From Komagataeibacter melomenusus (GTDB lineage Bacteria > Pseudomonadota > Alphaproteobacteria > Acetobacterales > Acetobacteraceae), in contig NZ_JABJWC010000020.1 of NCBI RefSeq assembly GCF_013155395.1, positions 1 through 62,522 of the forward strand: a stretch of 62,522 nt of DNA, given 5' to 3'. Position numbers and translations under genes: made by a program. Each line of letters opens with the position of its first letter. Positions within the stretch are counted from its first letter, which is position 1. This document shows positions 37,074 to 46,390 of the stretch, piece after piece. The notes beneath the pieces are model-generated. The model was not told the DNA's origin. It worked only from the letters and a program-made list of their open reading frames with translations, and did not search any database.

Positions 37074-37328
37074 CACCACAAGGACGCGGGCCATACCATA
37101 CGGGCCAGACCCTGTGCCAGACCATATGCAGGCGGCATGTCCCGCCAGCAGCCCGCATGGGCTGTCCCGGCCGTGTGGCCCTGACCCGTTTTTGCGGCCG
37201 TATCATGGCGCATGGCCTGGTGTGGGGGCAATCGCGTTCATGGCGGGATGATTTTCTGGCAGGCACAAAAATCCATCTGCCGGGCGTGGGTGCAATCGTG
37301 GCGGATGGACCGCGCGCTCGCGCAGCAC

Positions 37329-37357
37329 TTGCCAGATGCGGGGCGAATGCCTATGTT
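37329..37357 (+). promoter_or_regulatory. Promoter of ssrA (tmRNA)
   Basis: TTGCCA and TATGTT separated by 17 bases, a good sigma-70 type pair. Transcription would begin near 37364, just before the acceptor piece. Confidence 0.7.
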
Positions 37358-37363
37358 GGAAAG

Positions 37364-37650
37364 TGCAGGAGGGGCTTGCCCCTTGGCTATGGCGATAAAC
37401 GGCGCGTGGAATAAGTGTTGTGGACCCGGGGGCGGTACCCGGCGTCTCCACCAGTTTCCCTCCAGATGGGGGATATGGGGACGAAACAGGCTCGACACGC
37501 ATGGTAAAGACCCGCCTTTTGCCCGGCATTGTACCACCGTTATCGGGCTAAATCACAAGTGCCAACGATAACTCAGAGGTGCTCGCTGTCGCTGCATAAG
37601 CGATAAGCGCGGTTCGGGAGGGCACCGGGCAACAGAAGCCCTCCCACCTT
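37364..37650 (+). ncRNA. ssrA: Two-piece (circularly permuted) tmRNA
   Basis: The gene order is that of alphaproteobacterial permuted tmRNA: the acceptor piece comes first and ends ACCCGGCGTCTCCACCA (CCA at 37451-37453); a short spacer is removed; the coding piece starts GGGGACGAAACAGGCTCGAC at 37477. GGGGACG and CGTCTCC pair to form the acceptor stem with one G-U pair. The T-stem CCGGG/CCCGG is also present. The tag frame (37561-37599) reads A-N-D-N-S-E-V-L-A-V-A-A-stop, so the full tag would be AANDNSEVLAVAA. A hairpin GGGAGGGC/GCCCTCCC plus TTTCTTTC marks the 3' end. Outer limits are approximate. sspB follows about 190 bases downstream. Confidence 0.95.
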
Positions 37651-37656
37651 TCTTTC
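37616..37656 (+). terminator. 3' hairpin/terminator of ssrA
   Basis: GGGAGGGC (37616-37623) pairs with GCCCTCCC (37638-37645), followed by ACCTTTCTTTCT. It may serve both as terminator and as the 3' processing structure of the coding piece. Confidence 0.7.
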
Positions 37657-37840
37657 TGCTCATGTTAGGTTGATGGCGCGGTATCCGCTTCGTGAAGGGA
37701 TGCCGCCCGCGGGTGGCTTGCCATGCCATGAAGTTTGACGCACAGCTTGGTGCTGTGGCACGGCGTGGTCCGAACCCGCATGTCTGCAAAAATCCGTTCC
37801 GGGTCAGCATTGCCCGGGCGGATGTACGGAGAAGTCCGAA

Positions 37841-38416
37841 ATGTCCGATGATCATGATGAGGAAAACGGTTTTGACACCGCCCTCCCTGACAGCCTCATG
37901 CCCTATGATTCCTGGATCGAGGATTCATATCGCCATGTCATGCTGCGCGCGCTCGATTACGCCGCAGAGCACGGCCTGCCCGGCGATCATCATTTCTACC
38001 TGACATTCAGGACCGACTGGCCGGGCGTTGAAATGCCCGACCGCCTGCGCGCGCAGTACCCGCACGAAATCACCATCGTGCTCCAGCACCAGTTCTGGGA
38101 TCTCAAGGTGGATCGCGCCCGCCAGATCGTTTCGGTCGGGCTGTCGTTTGGCGGCGTGCCCTCCACGCTGGTGATTCCGGTGGCCGCCATCTCCACCTTT
38201 GCCGATCCGCATATCCGCCTTGCCCTGCGCTTCACCGTGCCCGAGCAGCCGCCCGTGGCGGTCGCGCCTGCGGGTGAAAACGTGGTGCCGGTACAGCCTG
38301 CCCCCGCCGTGCAGGCAGCCCCGCCGCAGGCACGCCCGGAGGCTGAGGGCGGCGAAGACTCGCAGGTCGTAAGCCTTGCCGCCTTCCGCAAGCGGGGACC
38401 GGGCGGGCCGGGCTAG
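37841..38416 (+). CDS. sspB: SspB-family ClpXP adaptor
   Basis: A 191-residue protein of the alphaproteobacterial SspB type. The substrate-binding domain covers residues about 20-140: YRHVMLRALDYAAEHGLPGD, FYLTFRTDWPGVEMPDRLRA, EITIVLQHQFWDLKV and VGLSFGGVPSTLVIPVAAIS. A Pro/Ala-rich linker and a short C-terminal VVSLAAFRKR tail follow, the place where SspB docks to ClpX. SspB delivers ssrA-tagged proteins to ClpXP. GGAGAAG lies 6 bases upstream of the ATG. It sits directly behind ssrA, the gene that makes the tag it recognises. Confidence 0.93.
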   Translation: MSDDHDEENGFDTALPDSLMPYDSWIEDSYRHVMLRALDYAAEHGLPGDHHFYLTFRTDWPGVEMPDRLRAQYPHEITIVLQHQFWDLKVDRARQIVSVGLSFGGVPSTLVIPVAAISTFADPHIRLALRFTVPEQPPVAVAPAGENVVPVQPAPAVQAAPPQARPEAEGGEDSQVVSLAAFRKRGPGGPG

Positions 38417-38525
38417 GCTGCGCCACACCAACCATCCGGGTGCGCCGGATGCACCGGACGCGCCCTGATTCCATAACGCCGCCACCTGGAACCAATCCGG
38501 GGGAAAAGGCAGAGGAGAGTGTCCG

Positions 38526-40178
38526 TTGAACGTATCCGCACCCGCGCGCAAGCCATTCGTGTATGGCCCGCTCTTTCCGTTGCATGATGATGACACACCG
38601 TGGAAGAAGCTTGAGATCGAGGGCATCACCACCTCGACCCTCGCGGGCCGCACGGTGGTCCATATCCGCCCCGAGGCGCTGACCGCTCTGGCCGCGCGCG
38701 CCTTCAACGACGTGGCGCACCTGCTGCGGCCGGGCCATCTGGCGCAACTGGCCAAGATCCTCAAGGACCCCGAGGCATCGGAGAACGACCGCTTCGTGGC
38801 GATGGACCTGCTCAAGAACGCCTGCATCGCGGCGGGTGGCGTGCTGCCCATGTGCCAGGATACCGGCACGGCCATCGTGTACGGCAAGAAGGGCCAGCGC
38901 GTGTGGGTGGATGGCAATGAGGAGGAAGCCTTCTCGCGCGGGGTGTATGATACCTATACCGGCACGGCGCTGCGCTATTCGCAGATGGCCCCGGTTTCCA
39001 TGTTCGAGGAAGTGAATACCGGCACCAACCTGCCGGTGCAGTTCCATATCTCGGCCACGCCGGGCGACTACCATGCCGAGCAGATGGACCTGATGTTCAT
39101 CGCCAAGGGCGGCGGGTCGGCCAACAAGACCTTCCTGTTCCAGGAGACACGCGCACTCCTCTCGAACAAGGAAAACCTGCTGAAATGGCTGGACGGCAAG
39201 ATCCGCACGCTCGGCACCTCGGCGTGCCCGCCCTATCACCTTGCGGTGGTGATTGGCGGCATGTCCGCCGAGCAGAACCTCGAGACCGTCAAGCTGGCCT
39301 CAACCCGCTGGCTCGACAGCCTGCCCACCGAGGGCAGCGTGCATGGCCATGCCTTCCGTGATCTTGAGATGGAAGCGGAAATCCACAAGCTGACCCAGCG
39401 CCTCGGCATTGGCGCGCAGTTTGGCGGCAAGTATTTCTGCCACGACGTGCGCGTGGTGCGCCTGCCGCGCCATGGCGCGTCGCTGCCGGTGGGAATCGGG
39501 GTGTCGTGCTCGGCTGACCGGCAGGTCAAGGCGCGGATTACGGGCGATGGCGTGTTTCTGGAACAGCTCGAGACCGATCCCGCCCGCTTCCTGCCCGAGA
39601 CCACGGATGACGACCTTGAGGGCGAGGCGGTGCAGATCGACCTCAACCAGCCGATGGACGAGATCCGCCGCAAGCTTTCGCAATACCCCGTGCGCACGCG
39701 CCTGTCACTGACCGGCACGATGGTGGTGGCGCGTGACATCGCCCACGCCAAGTTCCGCGAACGGCTGGAGAAGGGCGAGGGGCTGCCGCAATACCTCAAG
39801 GATCATCCCGTCTATTACGCAGGCCCGGCCAAGACGCCCGAAGGCATGCCCACCGGCGCGTTCGGCCCCACCACGGCTGGCCGCATGGACAGCTATGTGG
39901 CCATGCTGCAGAAGGCAGGCGGCTCGTACATCATGCTGGCCAAGGGCAACCGCTCGAAGGCTGTGCGCACTGCGTGCCAGGAATATGGCGGCTTCTATCT
40001 CGGCTCCGTCGGCGGGCCTGCCGCCCGTCTGGCGCAGGACTGCATCCGCAAGGTCGAGGTGCTGGAATACCCCGAACTGGGCATGGAAGCGGTGTGGAAG
40101 ATCGAGGTCGAGAATTTTCCGGCCTTTATCGTGATCGACGACAAGGGTAATGATTTTTATGATGGCCTGACCGGCTGA
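38526..40178 (+). CDS. Fumarate hydratase, class I (Fe-S)
   Basis: A 550-residue iron-sulfur fumarase of the TCA cycle (fumarate to malate). The three cluster ligands are visible: Cys110 in LPMCQDTGT, Cys234 in GTSACPPYH and Cys328 in GVSCSAD; the last spacing equals that of E. coli Fum[30 protein letters not shown] and the C-terminal [20 protein letters not shown] are class I hallmarks. The start codon is TTG at 38526: AGGAG lies about 8 bases upstream and no better ATG is available before the conserved PFVYGPLFP. Single gene; the VOC gene follows after 65 bases. Confidence 0.95.
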   Translation: MNVSAPARKPFVYGPLFPLHDDDTPWKKLEIEGITTSTLAGRTVVHIRPEALTALAARAFNDVAHLLRPGHLAQLAKILKDPEASENDRFVAMDLLKNACIAAGGVLPMCQDTGTAIVYGKKGQRVWVDGNEEEAFSRGVYDTYTGTALRYSQMAPVSMFEEVNTGTNLPVQFHISATPGDYHAEQMDLMFIAKGGGSANKTFLFQETRALLSNKENLLKWLDGKIRTLGTSACPPYHLAVVIGGMSAEQNLETVKLASTRWLDSLPTEGSVHGHAFRDLEMEAEIHKLTQRLGIGAQFGGKYFCHDVRVVRLPRHGASLPVGIGVSCSADRQVKARITGDGVFLEQLETDPARFLPETTDDDLEGEAVQIDLNQPMDEIRRKLSQYPVRTRLSLTGTMVVARDIAHAKFRERLEKGEGLPQYLKDHPVYYAGPAKTPEGMPTGAFGPTTAGRMDSYVAMLQKAGGSYIMLAKGNRSKAVRTACQEYGGFYLGSVGGPAARLAQDCIRKVEVLEYPELGMEAVWKIEVENFPAFIVIDDKGNDFYDGLTG

Positions 40179-40243
40179 ACGTTACCCTATGGGGCGTCCG
40201 GCCTGCCTGAGTCGGGCCGGACAACCGAAGGTTAGGGAGCGCC

Positions 40244-40636
40244 ATGCGTTTTACCGTCGATCGTCTTGACCACCTTGTGGTGAGTGTGCGCGACCTTGAG
40301 GTCTCGGCCTCATGGTACCAGCGCGTGCTGGGTATGGAGCGCGAGGAATACGGGCGCAACAACCGCACGGCGCTGAAATTCGGCGGCCAGAAAATCAACC
40401 TCCGCCCCCACGGGGCCGAGGGCTGGGTGACGGCGGAAGATGCGCTGCCCGGCACCAATGACCTGTGCTTCACCACAGCGCTCAACAGCGTGGACGTGAT
40501 TGAACACCTGGAAAAATGCGGCGTGCGCGTGACCGAGGGCCCGGTGGCCCGGCTGGGAGCACTTGGGCCGGTCACATCGGTCTACTGCCATGACCCGGAT
40601 GGCAACCTGATCGAGATCGCCTCGTATCAGGGGTAG
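40244..40636 (+). CDS. VOC-superfamily (glyoxalase-like) protein
   Basis: A 130-residue single VOC fold. FTVDRLDHLVVSVRDLEVSA starts the first beta-alpha-beta-beta-beta unit, with His as the first metal ligand; the second unit ends SVYCHDPDGNLIEIASY, where Glu is the last ligand. The type resembles GLOD5-like and fosfomycin/dioxygenase-related proteins; the substrate is unknown. GGTTAGGGAG lies before the ATG. Monocistronic or cotranscribed with the fumarase. Confidence 0.88.
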   Translation: MRFTVDRLDHLVVSVRDLEVSASWYQRVLGMEREEYGRNNRTALKFGGQKINLRPHGAEGWVTAEDALPGTNDLCFTTALNSVDVIEHLEKCGVRVTEGPVARLGALGPVTSVYCHDPDGNLIEIASYQG

Positions 40637-40640
40637 TATC

Positions 40641-40730
40641 GGATAAAAGTTTTTGGTGAAGCTTTTTTCAAAAAGCTGCAAAAAACGCCGCCTTTTCAAA
40701 AAAAGGCGGCGCCCGAAACCGTTTCTTATT
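40641..40730. repeat. Full copy of the dispersed double-hairpin repeat (inverted orientation), between convergent genes
   Basis: GGATAAAAGTTTTTGGTGAA arm, an AAGCTTTTTTCAAAAAGCT hairpin, a GCCGCC/GGCGGC hairpin and a decayed CCCGAAACCGTTTC arm. It separates the VOC gene and the opposing PEBP-like gene. Confidence 0.9.
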
Positions 40731-41220
40731 TCGGCTTCTTGCCATAAACGGCAGTGAGCCTGGCCGAGCCAAGGCTGTGCTGGTTGATCACAAATCCCAC
40801 CATTGCGCCCGAGGCATCGCTCGGCAGTTCGATCTGCGCGATATCGAGCGCGTGAATGGTGAAGATGTAATGGTGGTCAGGCCCCGGCGGGGGGGCGGCG
40901 CCGCCATACACGTTGCCGCCAAAGTCGGTGCGCGTCATCTCGGCATGTTCGGGCAGGCTGTTGTCGCCCGAGCCAGCACCGGCGGGCAGCGCGGTGACGG
41001 TGGCGGGAATGTTGATGACAACCCAGTGCCACCAGCCCGAGCCGGTGGGGGCATCGGGGTCGTACATGGTGATGGCGAAGCTCTTGGTGCCCGCGGGCGG
41101 GTCCTGCCATGCCAGCGGCGGCGAGATGTTGCCGCCGCAATAGCCCATGCCTTCAAACACCTGAGCTTCAGGCAGGCGGTCGCCATCCTTGAAGGAGCGG
41201 CTGGTCAGTGTAAACGTCAT
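40726..41220 (-). CDS. YbhB/YbcL-family PEBP-like protein
   Basis: A 164-residue phosphatidylethanolamine-binding-protein fold. GGNISPPLAWQDPPAGTKSF and ITMYDPDAPTGSGWWHWVV are the two conserved PEBP blocks (DPDAP and the WxHW ligand loop). HHYIFTIHALD follows. Bacterial relatives include E. coli YbhB; the function is poorly known. No signal peptide. AGGAAAC is 6 bases before the ATG. The last codons overlap the edge of a repeat copy. Confidence 0.9.
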   Translation of the reverse strand: MTFTLTSRSFKDGDRLPEAQVFEGMGYCGGNISPPLAWQDPPAGTKSFAITMYDPDAPTGSGWWHWVVINIPATVTALPAGAGSGDNSLPEHAEMTRTDFGGNVYGGAAPPPGPDHHYIFTIHALDIAQIELPSDASGAMVGFVINQHSLGSARLTAVYGKKPK

Positions 41221-41281
41221 GTGGGTTTCCTGCTTTTCGTGCCGGGGGGCGCGAATAGGGGGCGAAGAACGGTGCCGCGCA

Positions 41282-41509
41282 TTACCAGTTCTGGCTGATC
41301 AGCCAGAATTCTTCCGAGGTCAGGGTAATGACCTGGTCGTTGTTCTTGCTCTCGGCGGCGGCGCGGGCCAGGGCCTCGATGCGCTGGATCATGATGGTCT
41401 TGCGCTGGTGGGCTTCGCTGCGGTCCTTTTCTTCCACCGTCTCGAGCACATGCAGCGCGGTCTTGCAGGCGCGGGCAATGCGGACGGCATCAAGGGCGGC
41501 GTAGGACAT
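41282..41509 (-). CDS. Small conserved-looking helical protein
   Basis: A 75-residue protein, MSYAALDAVRIARACKTALH followed by a charged Lys/Arg/Glu helix, then VITLTSEEFWLISQNW at the C-terminus. GGAG is 8 bases before the ATG at 41509 (an ATG at 41515 is too close). Codon use matches the neighbours, which supports it being real. No family recognised. It diverges from queA. Confidence 0.6.
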   Translation of the reverse strand: MSYAALDAVRIARACKTALHVLETVEEKDRSEAHQRKTIMIQRIEALARAAAESKNNDQVITLTSEEFWLISQNW

Positions 41510-41660
41510 GGTCATAACTCCGTAAATTGCGCGGCATCCGGCCAGGCCGGGTGCGGGCGGGAACATTCCCGTGCGGGAATCGCTGCCGCATTGTGGCTTT
41601 CCCGGCCGCGTCTGTCCAACACCGCCATGCAGCAGGCGCACGAAGCGTATTGAAAAACGG

Positions 41661-41714
41661 AATAAAAGTTTTTGGGTGCCTCCTTTTTGAAAAAAGCCTC
41701 ACCCAAAACTTTCT
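41661..41714. repeat. Short single-hairpin form of the dispersed repeat
   Basis: AATAAAAGTTTTTGGGTGCC followed by TCCTTTTTGAAAAAAGCCTC and ACCCAAAACTTTC. The outer arms AAAGTTTTTGGGTG/CACCCAAAACTTT pair, but only one internal hairpin remains. Unlike most copies it lies between divergent genes, upstream of queA. Confidence 0.8.
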
Positions 41715-41819
41715 CCTGCGTCGCAGGGCATGCCGTGGATGGCTTTCCAGCATCTTCTTTATGGGGCATGCAAGAGTTCGTGCTGGCAACTGGGGTGCGG
41801 ATTCCGTAAAGGGAGCCGC

Positions 41820-42878
41820 ATGACGGATCTGGTTTCTGATTTCGATTTCACCCTCCCGCCCGCGCGCATCGCCGACCACCCGGCCCGCCCGCGTGACAGC
41901 GCGCGCCTGCTTGATGTGCCCGTGGCAGGCCCCTTCATCGACCGCCACGTGCGCGACCTGCCGGGCTGCCTGCGCGCGGGCGACATCCTGGTGGCCAATG
42001 ACACGGCGGTGATCCCCGCCCAGCTTGCCGCCATGCGCGGCGAGGCGAAGATCGGGATCACGCTCGACCGCATCCTGCCCGATGGGTCATGGCACGTGCT
42101 GGCCCGCAATGCCCGCCGCCTGCGGCCGGGCGATACGCTCACCTTTGGCCGCAGCCCCGTTACGGCGGAGGTCATCAGCCGGGGCGATGCGGGTGATGTG
42201 ACCCTGCGCTTCAGCGCCGAGGGGGCAGCCTTCGACCAGTTCCTGCATGATGCGGGCAAGCTGGCCCTGCCGCCCTATATCGCCCGCCCCGATGGCCCGA
42301 CCGAGGCGGACCGCAAGGACTACAGCACCATCTTCGCCCAGCACCGCGGTGCCGTGGCCGCCCCCACGGCAGGGCTGCACTTTACGCCGGACCTGCTGGG
42401 CGCCCTCGACAGGGCAGGTGTCATCCGCCAGACCCTGACGCTGCATGTGGGCGCGGGCACCTTCCTGCCCATGCGCAGCGACCAGATTTCCGCCCACCGC
42501 ATGCATGCCGAGCGCGGCACCATCTCGCCGCATGCGGCGCAGCGCATCAATGCCGCGCGGGCGGCGGGCGGGCGGATCGTGGCCGTGGGCACCACCTCGC
42601 TGCGCCTGCTCGAGAGTGCCACGGATGAAAACGGCATCGTCCATCCCTTCCATGGCGAGACATCCATCTTCATCAGGCCGGGCTACCGCTTCCGTGCGGT
42701 GGATGTGCTGCTGACCAATTTCCACCTGCCGCGCTCCACGCTGTTCATGCTGGTCTGCGCCTTTGGCGGCCACCGGCGCATGCAGGCGGCCTATGCCCAT
42801 GCCATCGCCAGTGGCTACCGCTTCTATTCCTATGGCGATGCCTGCCTGCTGCACCGCACCGAAGGAGACCTGCCATGA
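41820..42878 (+). CDS. queA: tRNA preQ1(34) S-adenosylmethionine ribosyltransferase-isomerase
   Basis: A 352-residue enzyme that adds the ribosyl unit of SAM to preQ1 at tRNA wobble position 34, giving epoxyqueuosine. [20 protein letters not shown] is the family opening; [41 protein letters not shown] and [11 protein letters not shown] are conserved blocks. AAGGGAG lies 5 bases before the ATG at 41820; the 30 codons upstream are out of family. The end overlaps the tgt start (ATGA). Confidence 0.96.
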   Translation: MTDLVSDFDFTLPPARIADHPARPRDSARLLDVPVAGPFIDRHVRDLPGCLRAGDILVANDTAVIPAQLAAMRGEAKIGITLDRILPDGSWHVLARNARRLRPGDTLTFGRSPVTAEVISRGDAGDVTLRFSAEGAAFDQFLHDAGKLALPPYIARPDGPTEADRKDYSTIFAQHRGAVAAPTAGLHFTPDLLGALDRAGVIRQTLTLHVGAGTFLPMRSDQISAHRMHAERGTISPHAAQRINAARAAGGRIVAVGTTSLRLLESATDENGIVHPFHGETSIFIRPGYRFRAVDVLLTNFHLPRSTLFMLVCAFGGHRRMQAAYAHAIASGYRFYSYGDACLLHRTEGDLP

Positions 42879-44035
42879 CCACCTTTAGCTGGCGGCCCGA
42901 AGCCCGCTCCGGCCACGCCCGCGCGGGCTGGCTCGACACCGCGCATGGCACGGTGGCCACCCCCACCTTCATGCCCGTGGGCACGGTGGGCACGGTCAAG
43001 GCCATGACGATGGACAGCGTGCGCTCCACGGGCGCTGGCATTGTGCTGGGCAACACCTATCACCTCATGCTGCGCCCCGGCGCCGAGCGGGTGCGCCAGC
43101 TTGGCGGGCTGCACCGCTTCATGGACTGGCCGGGGCCGATCCTGACCGATTCGGGCGGGTTCCAGGTCATGTCGCTCGGCCCGCTGCGCAAGCTGGACCC
43201 CGATGGCGTGACCTTCCGCTCGCATATCGATGGCTCGAAGCATCGCCTCACACCCGAGCGCTCGACCGACATCCAGCACGCGCTCGATGCTACCATCAGC
43301 ATGTGCTTTGACGAATGCCCCGCCCTGCCCGCGGCCCCGGAGGTGATTGCCAAGTCCATGCGCATGTCGATGCGCTGGGCCGAGCGGTGCCGCACGGCCT
43401 TCGTGCAGCGGCCCGGCTATGCGCAGTACGGCATCATCCAGGGGGGCACCGAGCCGGAACTGCGTGCCGAGAGTGTCAGGGCGCTGACGGGCATAGGCTT
43501 CGAGGGCTACGCCATTGGCGGGCTTGCGGTGGGGGAAGGGCAGGACCTTATGTTCTCTACCCTCGAGGCCACCGTGCCACTCATCCCCGATGGCAGCCCG
43601 CGCTACCTGATGGGGGTCGGCACGCCCGATGACCTGCTCGGCGCGGTGGAGCGCGGGGTGGACATGTTCGACTGCGTCATGCCCACGCGGGCGGGGCGCA
43701 CGGCGCGTGCCTATACCGAGCGCGGCACGCTCAACATCCGCAACGCCCGGCATGCCAGCGACTCGCGGCCCATCTCGCCGCATTGCGACTGCCTGGCCTG
43801 CTCACGCCACAGCCGCGCCTACCTGCACCACCTGTTCCGCGCCAACGAGATGCTGGGGCCGATGCTGCTGACATGGCACAACATCGCCTATTACCAGCGA
43901 CTCATGCGCGGCATGCGGGCGGCCATTGTCGATGGCACGTTCGCAGCCCATGCCACCCACCTGCGGGCTGAGTGGGCAATGGCGGACTGGAGCGGGGATG
44001 AAATGCCCTTTCCCGACATCCCGCCCGTGCCCTGA
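42875..44035 (+). CDS. tgt: tRNA-guanine(34) transglycosylase
   Basis: A 386-residue TIM-barrel enzyme that exchanges guanine 34 for preQ1 in tRNAs with GUN anticodons. [43 protein letters not shown] (catalytic Asp nearby) and [13 protein letters not shown] are typical. The zinc site is [19 protein letters not shown] (three Cys and a His). Full length. Start overlaps queA stop and its own stop shares bases with the queG start (TGATG), so the three genes form one translationally coupled operon. Confidence 0.97.
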   Translation: MTTFSWRPEARSGHARAGWLDTAHGTVATPTFMPVGTVGTVKAMTMDSVRSTGAGIVLGNTYHLMLRPGAERVRQLGGLHRFMDWPGPILTDSGGFQVMSLGPLRKLDPDGVTFRSHIDGSKHRLTPERSTDIQHALDATISMCFDECPALPAAPEVIAKSMRMSMRWAERCRTAFVQRPGYAQYGIIQGGTEPELRAESVRALTGIGFEGYAIGGLAVGEGQDLMFSTLEATVPLIPDGSPRYLMGVGTPDDLLGAVERGVDMFDCVMPTRAGRTARAYTERGTLNIRNARHASDSRPISPHCDCLACSRHSRAYLHHLFRANEMLGPMLLTWHNIAYYQRLMRGMRAAIVDGTFAAHATHLRAEWAMADWSGDEMPFPDIPPVP

Positions 44036-45102
44036 TGGCACAGGTATCGCCTGATCCGGCCCGGCTTGCGGCCCGCATTGCCGAACATGCGCGCGTGCTG
44101 GGCTTTGATGCCGTGGGCTTTGCGCCCGCGCGGCTGGATGATGCGACGCGCGCCCGCCTGGCTGCCTTTGTTGAAAACGGCTTTGCCGGCAGCATGGGCT
44201 GGATGGCCGAGCGCATGGCCCAGCGCGGCGATCCCCGCACCCTGTGGCCCGAGGTGCGCAGCGTGATCGCGCTGGGGCTGAACTACGCGCCACCGGGCGA
44301 CGTGCTGGCCACCACGCGGGTGCCCGATGCGGGCAATATTTCCGTCTATGCCCGCAACCGCGACTATCATGACGTGGTCAAGGGCATGCTCAAGCATCTG
44401 GCGCAGTTCGTGGTCAATGAGGGCAGGCGGGCGGGCTGTGAGGCGCAGGTCAAGGTGTTTGTCGATACCGCCCCGGTGATGGAAAAACCGCTGGCGCACA
44501 AGGCGGGGCTGGGCTGGCAGGGCAAGCACACGTCGCTGGTGTCGCGCCAGCACGGCAGCTGGCTGTTCCTGGGCGAGGTCTATACCACGCTCGACCTGCC
44601 GCAATCCGCCCCCTCGGGCGGGGGATGCGGCACCTGCACCCGCTGCCTCGAGGCCTGCCCGACCGATGCCTTTCCTGCGCCGGGCGTAATGGATGCGCGG
44701 CGCTGCATTTCCTACCTCACCATCGAGAACCGCGACCCGATTCCCCAGACCCTGCGCCCGGCCATGGGCAACCGCATCTATGGCTGCGACGATTGCCTTG
44801 CCGTGTGCCCGTGGAACCGATTCGCGCAGGCCACCCGCCACATGAAGCTTGCCGCGCGTGAGGACCTGCACGCCCCCGCGCTGCGCGAACTGGCAGGCCT
44901 GGATGATGCAGCCTTCCGGGCGCGTTTTTCCGGCTCGCCCATCAAGCGCATCGGCCGCAACCGCTTCGTGCGTAACGTGGCGGTGGCCATTGGCAATAGC
45001 GGGCAGGCTTCCCTGCGCCCGGCAGTCGCCCGCCTGTGCAATGACCCTGATCCCGTCGTGGCCGAGGCCGCACAATGGGCCACGCTGCGGCTGCCCGCAT
45101 GA
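44035..45102 (+). CDS. queG: Epoxyqueuosine reductase
   Basis: A 355-residue cobalamin-dependent Fe-S enzyme that reduces epoxyqueuosine to queuosine. Two 4Fe-4S motifs are visible: [16 protein letters not shown] and [13 protein letters not shown]. Upstream lie [20 protein letters not shown] and [20 protein letters not shown], the DTAPVMEK block with the catalytic Asp. The C-terminal HEAT-like part has [13 protein letters not shown]. Third gene of the queuosine operon; its stop overlaps an RHH gene. metH in this window is another B12 enzyme. Confidence 0.96.
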   Translation: MAQVSPDPARLAARIAEHARVLGFDAVGFAPARLDDATRARLAAFVENGFAGSMGWMAERMAQRGDPRTLWPEVRSVIALGLNYAPPGDVLATTRVPDAGNISVYARNRDYHDVVKGMLKHLAQFVVNEGRRAGCEAQVKVFVDTAPVMEKPLAHKAGLGWQGKHTSLVSRQHGSWLFLGEVYTTLDLPQSAPSGGGCGTCTRCLEACPTDAFPAPGVMDARRCISYLTIENRDPIPQTLRPAMGNRIYGCDDCLAVCPWNRFAQATRHMKLAAREDLHAPALRELAGLDDAAFRARFSGSPIKRIGRNRFVRNVAVAIGNSGQASLRPAVARLCNDPDPVVAEAAQWATLRLPA

Positions 45103-45398
45103 GCGATCGGCCCGCCATGCCGCTGCCCGCCCAGCGGGGTGCCAGGATGCTGCACAAGCGCAGCCTCAACCTGTCGGGCCACCGCACCAGTGTGGCGCTG
45201 GAGCCGGAGTTCTGGCACGCGCTGCACCTCATTGCCCAGGCTCGCGGGCTGGCGCTGGCCGCCCTTGTGGGGCAGGTCGATGCCGCGCGCCCGCCCGACC
45301 GGCCTCTGGCGTCCGCCCTGCGGGTGGAGGCATTGCGGCAGTGGATGCCAGCCCTGCCCGAAACGGCGGACGGGGAAGGGCAAGATCAGTTGGGTTGA
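45099..45398 (+). CDS. Ribbon-helix-helix domain protein coupled to the queuosine operon
   Basis: A 99-residue protein. [20 protein letters not shown] is followed by [20 protein letters not shown], matching the RHH_4 domain (strand [16 protein letters not shown], two helices) common in Alphaproteobacteria. The C-terminus is Ala/Pro-rich. The ATG overlaps the queG stop (ATGA), so it is cotranslated. RHH proteins normally repress transcription as dimers; autoregulation of the operon or an unrelated target are both possible. Confidence 0.85.
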   Translation: MSDRPAMPLPAQRGARMLHKRSLNLSGHRTSVALEPEFWHALHLIAQARGLALAALVGQVDAARPPDRPLASALRVEALRQWMPALPETADGEGQDQLG

Positions 45399-45425
45399 GC
45401 AGGCAAGTCGTGCTAGCGTTGGGGC

Positions 45426-46241
45426 ATGGCAATCTGGGGCAAGATTTTTGGTGGCGTTGCGGGGTTCGCGGTTGGCGGCCCCATGGGCGCGGTCGTGGGC
45501 ACGGCGCTCGGGCACGCGGCGGATAACGGCTCATTGCTGGAAACCCCGGCAGGCGGCTGGACCGACCGCTGGGGCCCGCGGCTCAATGCCGACCCCAACG
45601 GGGCGGCCACCTTCATGGCCGCCAAGATGGCGGCTGCCATGGGCAAGCGCGACCAGTTGTACGGGCTGGTCATCATCATCCTGTCCGCCAAGGTGGCCAA
45701 GTGCGACGGGCCGGTGAACCGCGCCGAGATCGACGCCTTCAAGCGCCGCTTCCACCTCCCGCCCGAGAACATGAAGGAAGTGGGCCGCCTGTTCGACAAT
45801 GCCCGCCAGCGCACCGATGACTACAAGGCCTTCGCCACCGAGCTTGGCCGCGCCTTTGCCAACAAGACTGACATGCTCGAAGAGGCACTCGCCGCGCTGT
45901 TCGTCATCGCCCGCGCCGATGGTGAGGTAAACATGCGTGAGGAAGCCTTCCTGCGCGGCGTGCATAAGGCCTTCAACCTCAGCCCGGGTGCCTGGGACCG
46001 CGCGCGCGAAGGCGGCGCCCGCCCCGGCGTGAGCGAAATCGATGCCTATGAGGTGCTGGGCATCTCCCGTAATGCCAGCAATGACGAGGTGCGCGTGGTC
46101 TGGCGCCGCCTCGTGCGTGAGCATCACCCCGATGTGCTGGCCGCGCGTGGGGCGAGTGAGGCCATCCGCGCGCAGGGCGAGGCCCGCATTGCCCAGATCA
46201 ACGCAGCGTGGGACCGGATCAAGCGGGATCGCAAGCTGTAA
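45426..46241 (+). CDS. DjlA-like co-chaperone (TerB plus J domain)
   Basis: A 271-residue protein. The start has a glycine-rich hydrophobic stretch (IFGGVAGFAVGGPMGAVVGT) that may be a single membrane anchor, as in DjlA. Residues about 70-190 are TerB-like (helical, with acidic motifs such as AKCDGPVNRAEIDAF). The last 65 residues are a J domain: DAYEVLGISRNASNDEVRVV and REHHPDVLAARG, with the HPD tripeptide that stimulates DnaK. It begins 27 bases after the RHH gene in the same direction. Regulatory role uncertain. Confidence 0.9.
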   Translation: MAIWGKIFGGVAGFAVGGPMGAVVGTALGHAADNGSLLETPAGGWTDRWGPRLNADPNGAATFMAAKMAAAMGKRDQLYGLVIIILSAKVAKCDGPVNRAEIDAFKRRFHLPPENMKEVGRLFDNARQRTDDYKAFATELGRAFANKTDMLEEALAALFVIARADGEVNMREEAFLRGVHKAFNLSPGAWDRAREGGARPGVSEIDAYEVLGISRNASNDEVRVVWRRLVREHHPDVLAARGASEAIRAQGEARIAQINAAWDRIKRDRKL

Positions 46242-46300
46242 TATTATATAATCGGGCAGTTCTTCTTTGTAAAAAGAACCAGGGACCCTGCTTTTCAAAG

Positions 46301-46386
46301 TAAAAGTTTTTGGTGAAGCTTTTTTCAAAAAGCTTCAAAAAAGAACGCCGCCTTTTTGAAAAAAGGCGGCGCTCGGAAACGCTTAT
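46301..46386. repeat. Full copy of the dispersed double-hairpin repeat (inverted orientation), between convergent genes
   Basis: TAAAAGTTTTTGGTGAAGCT arm and hairpin, followed by an uninterrupted GCCGCC/GGCGGC hairpin (CCGCCTTTTTGAAAAAAGGCGG) and a right arm CGGAAACGCTTATTA. It lies between the DjlA-like gene and the opposing opgH gene. Confidence 0.9.
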
Positions 46387-46390
46387 TATT

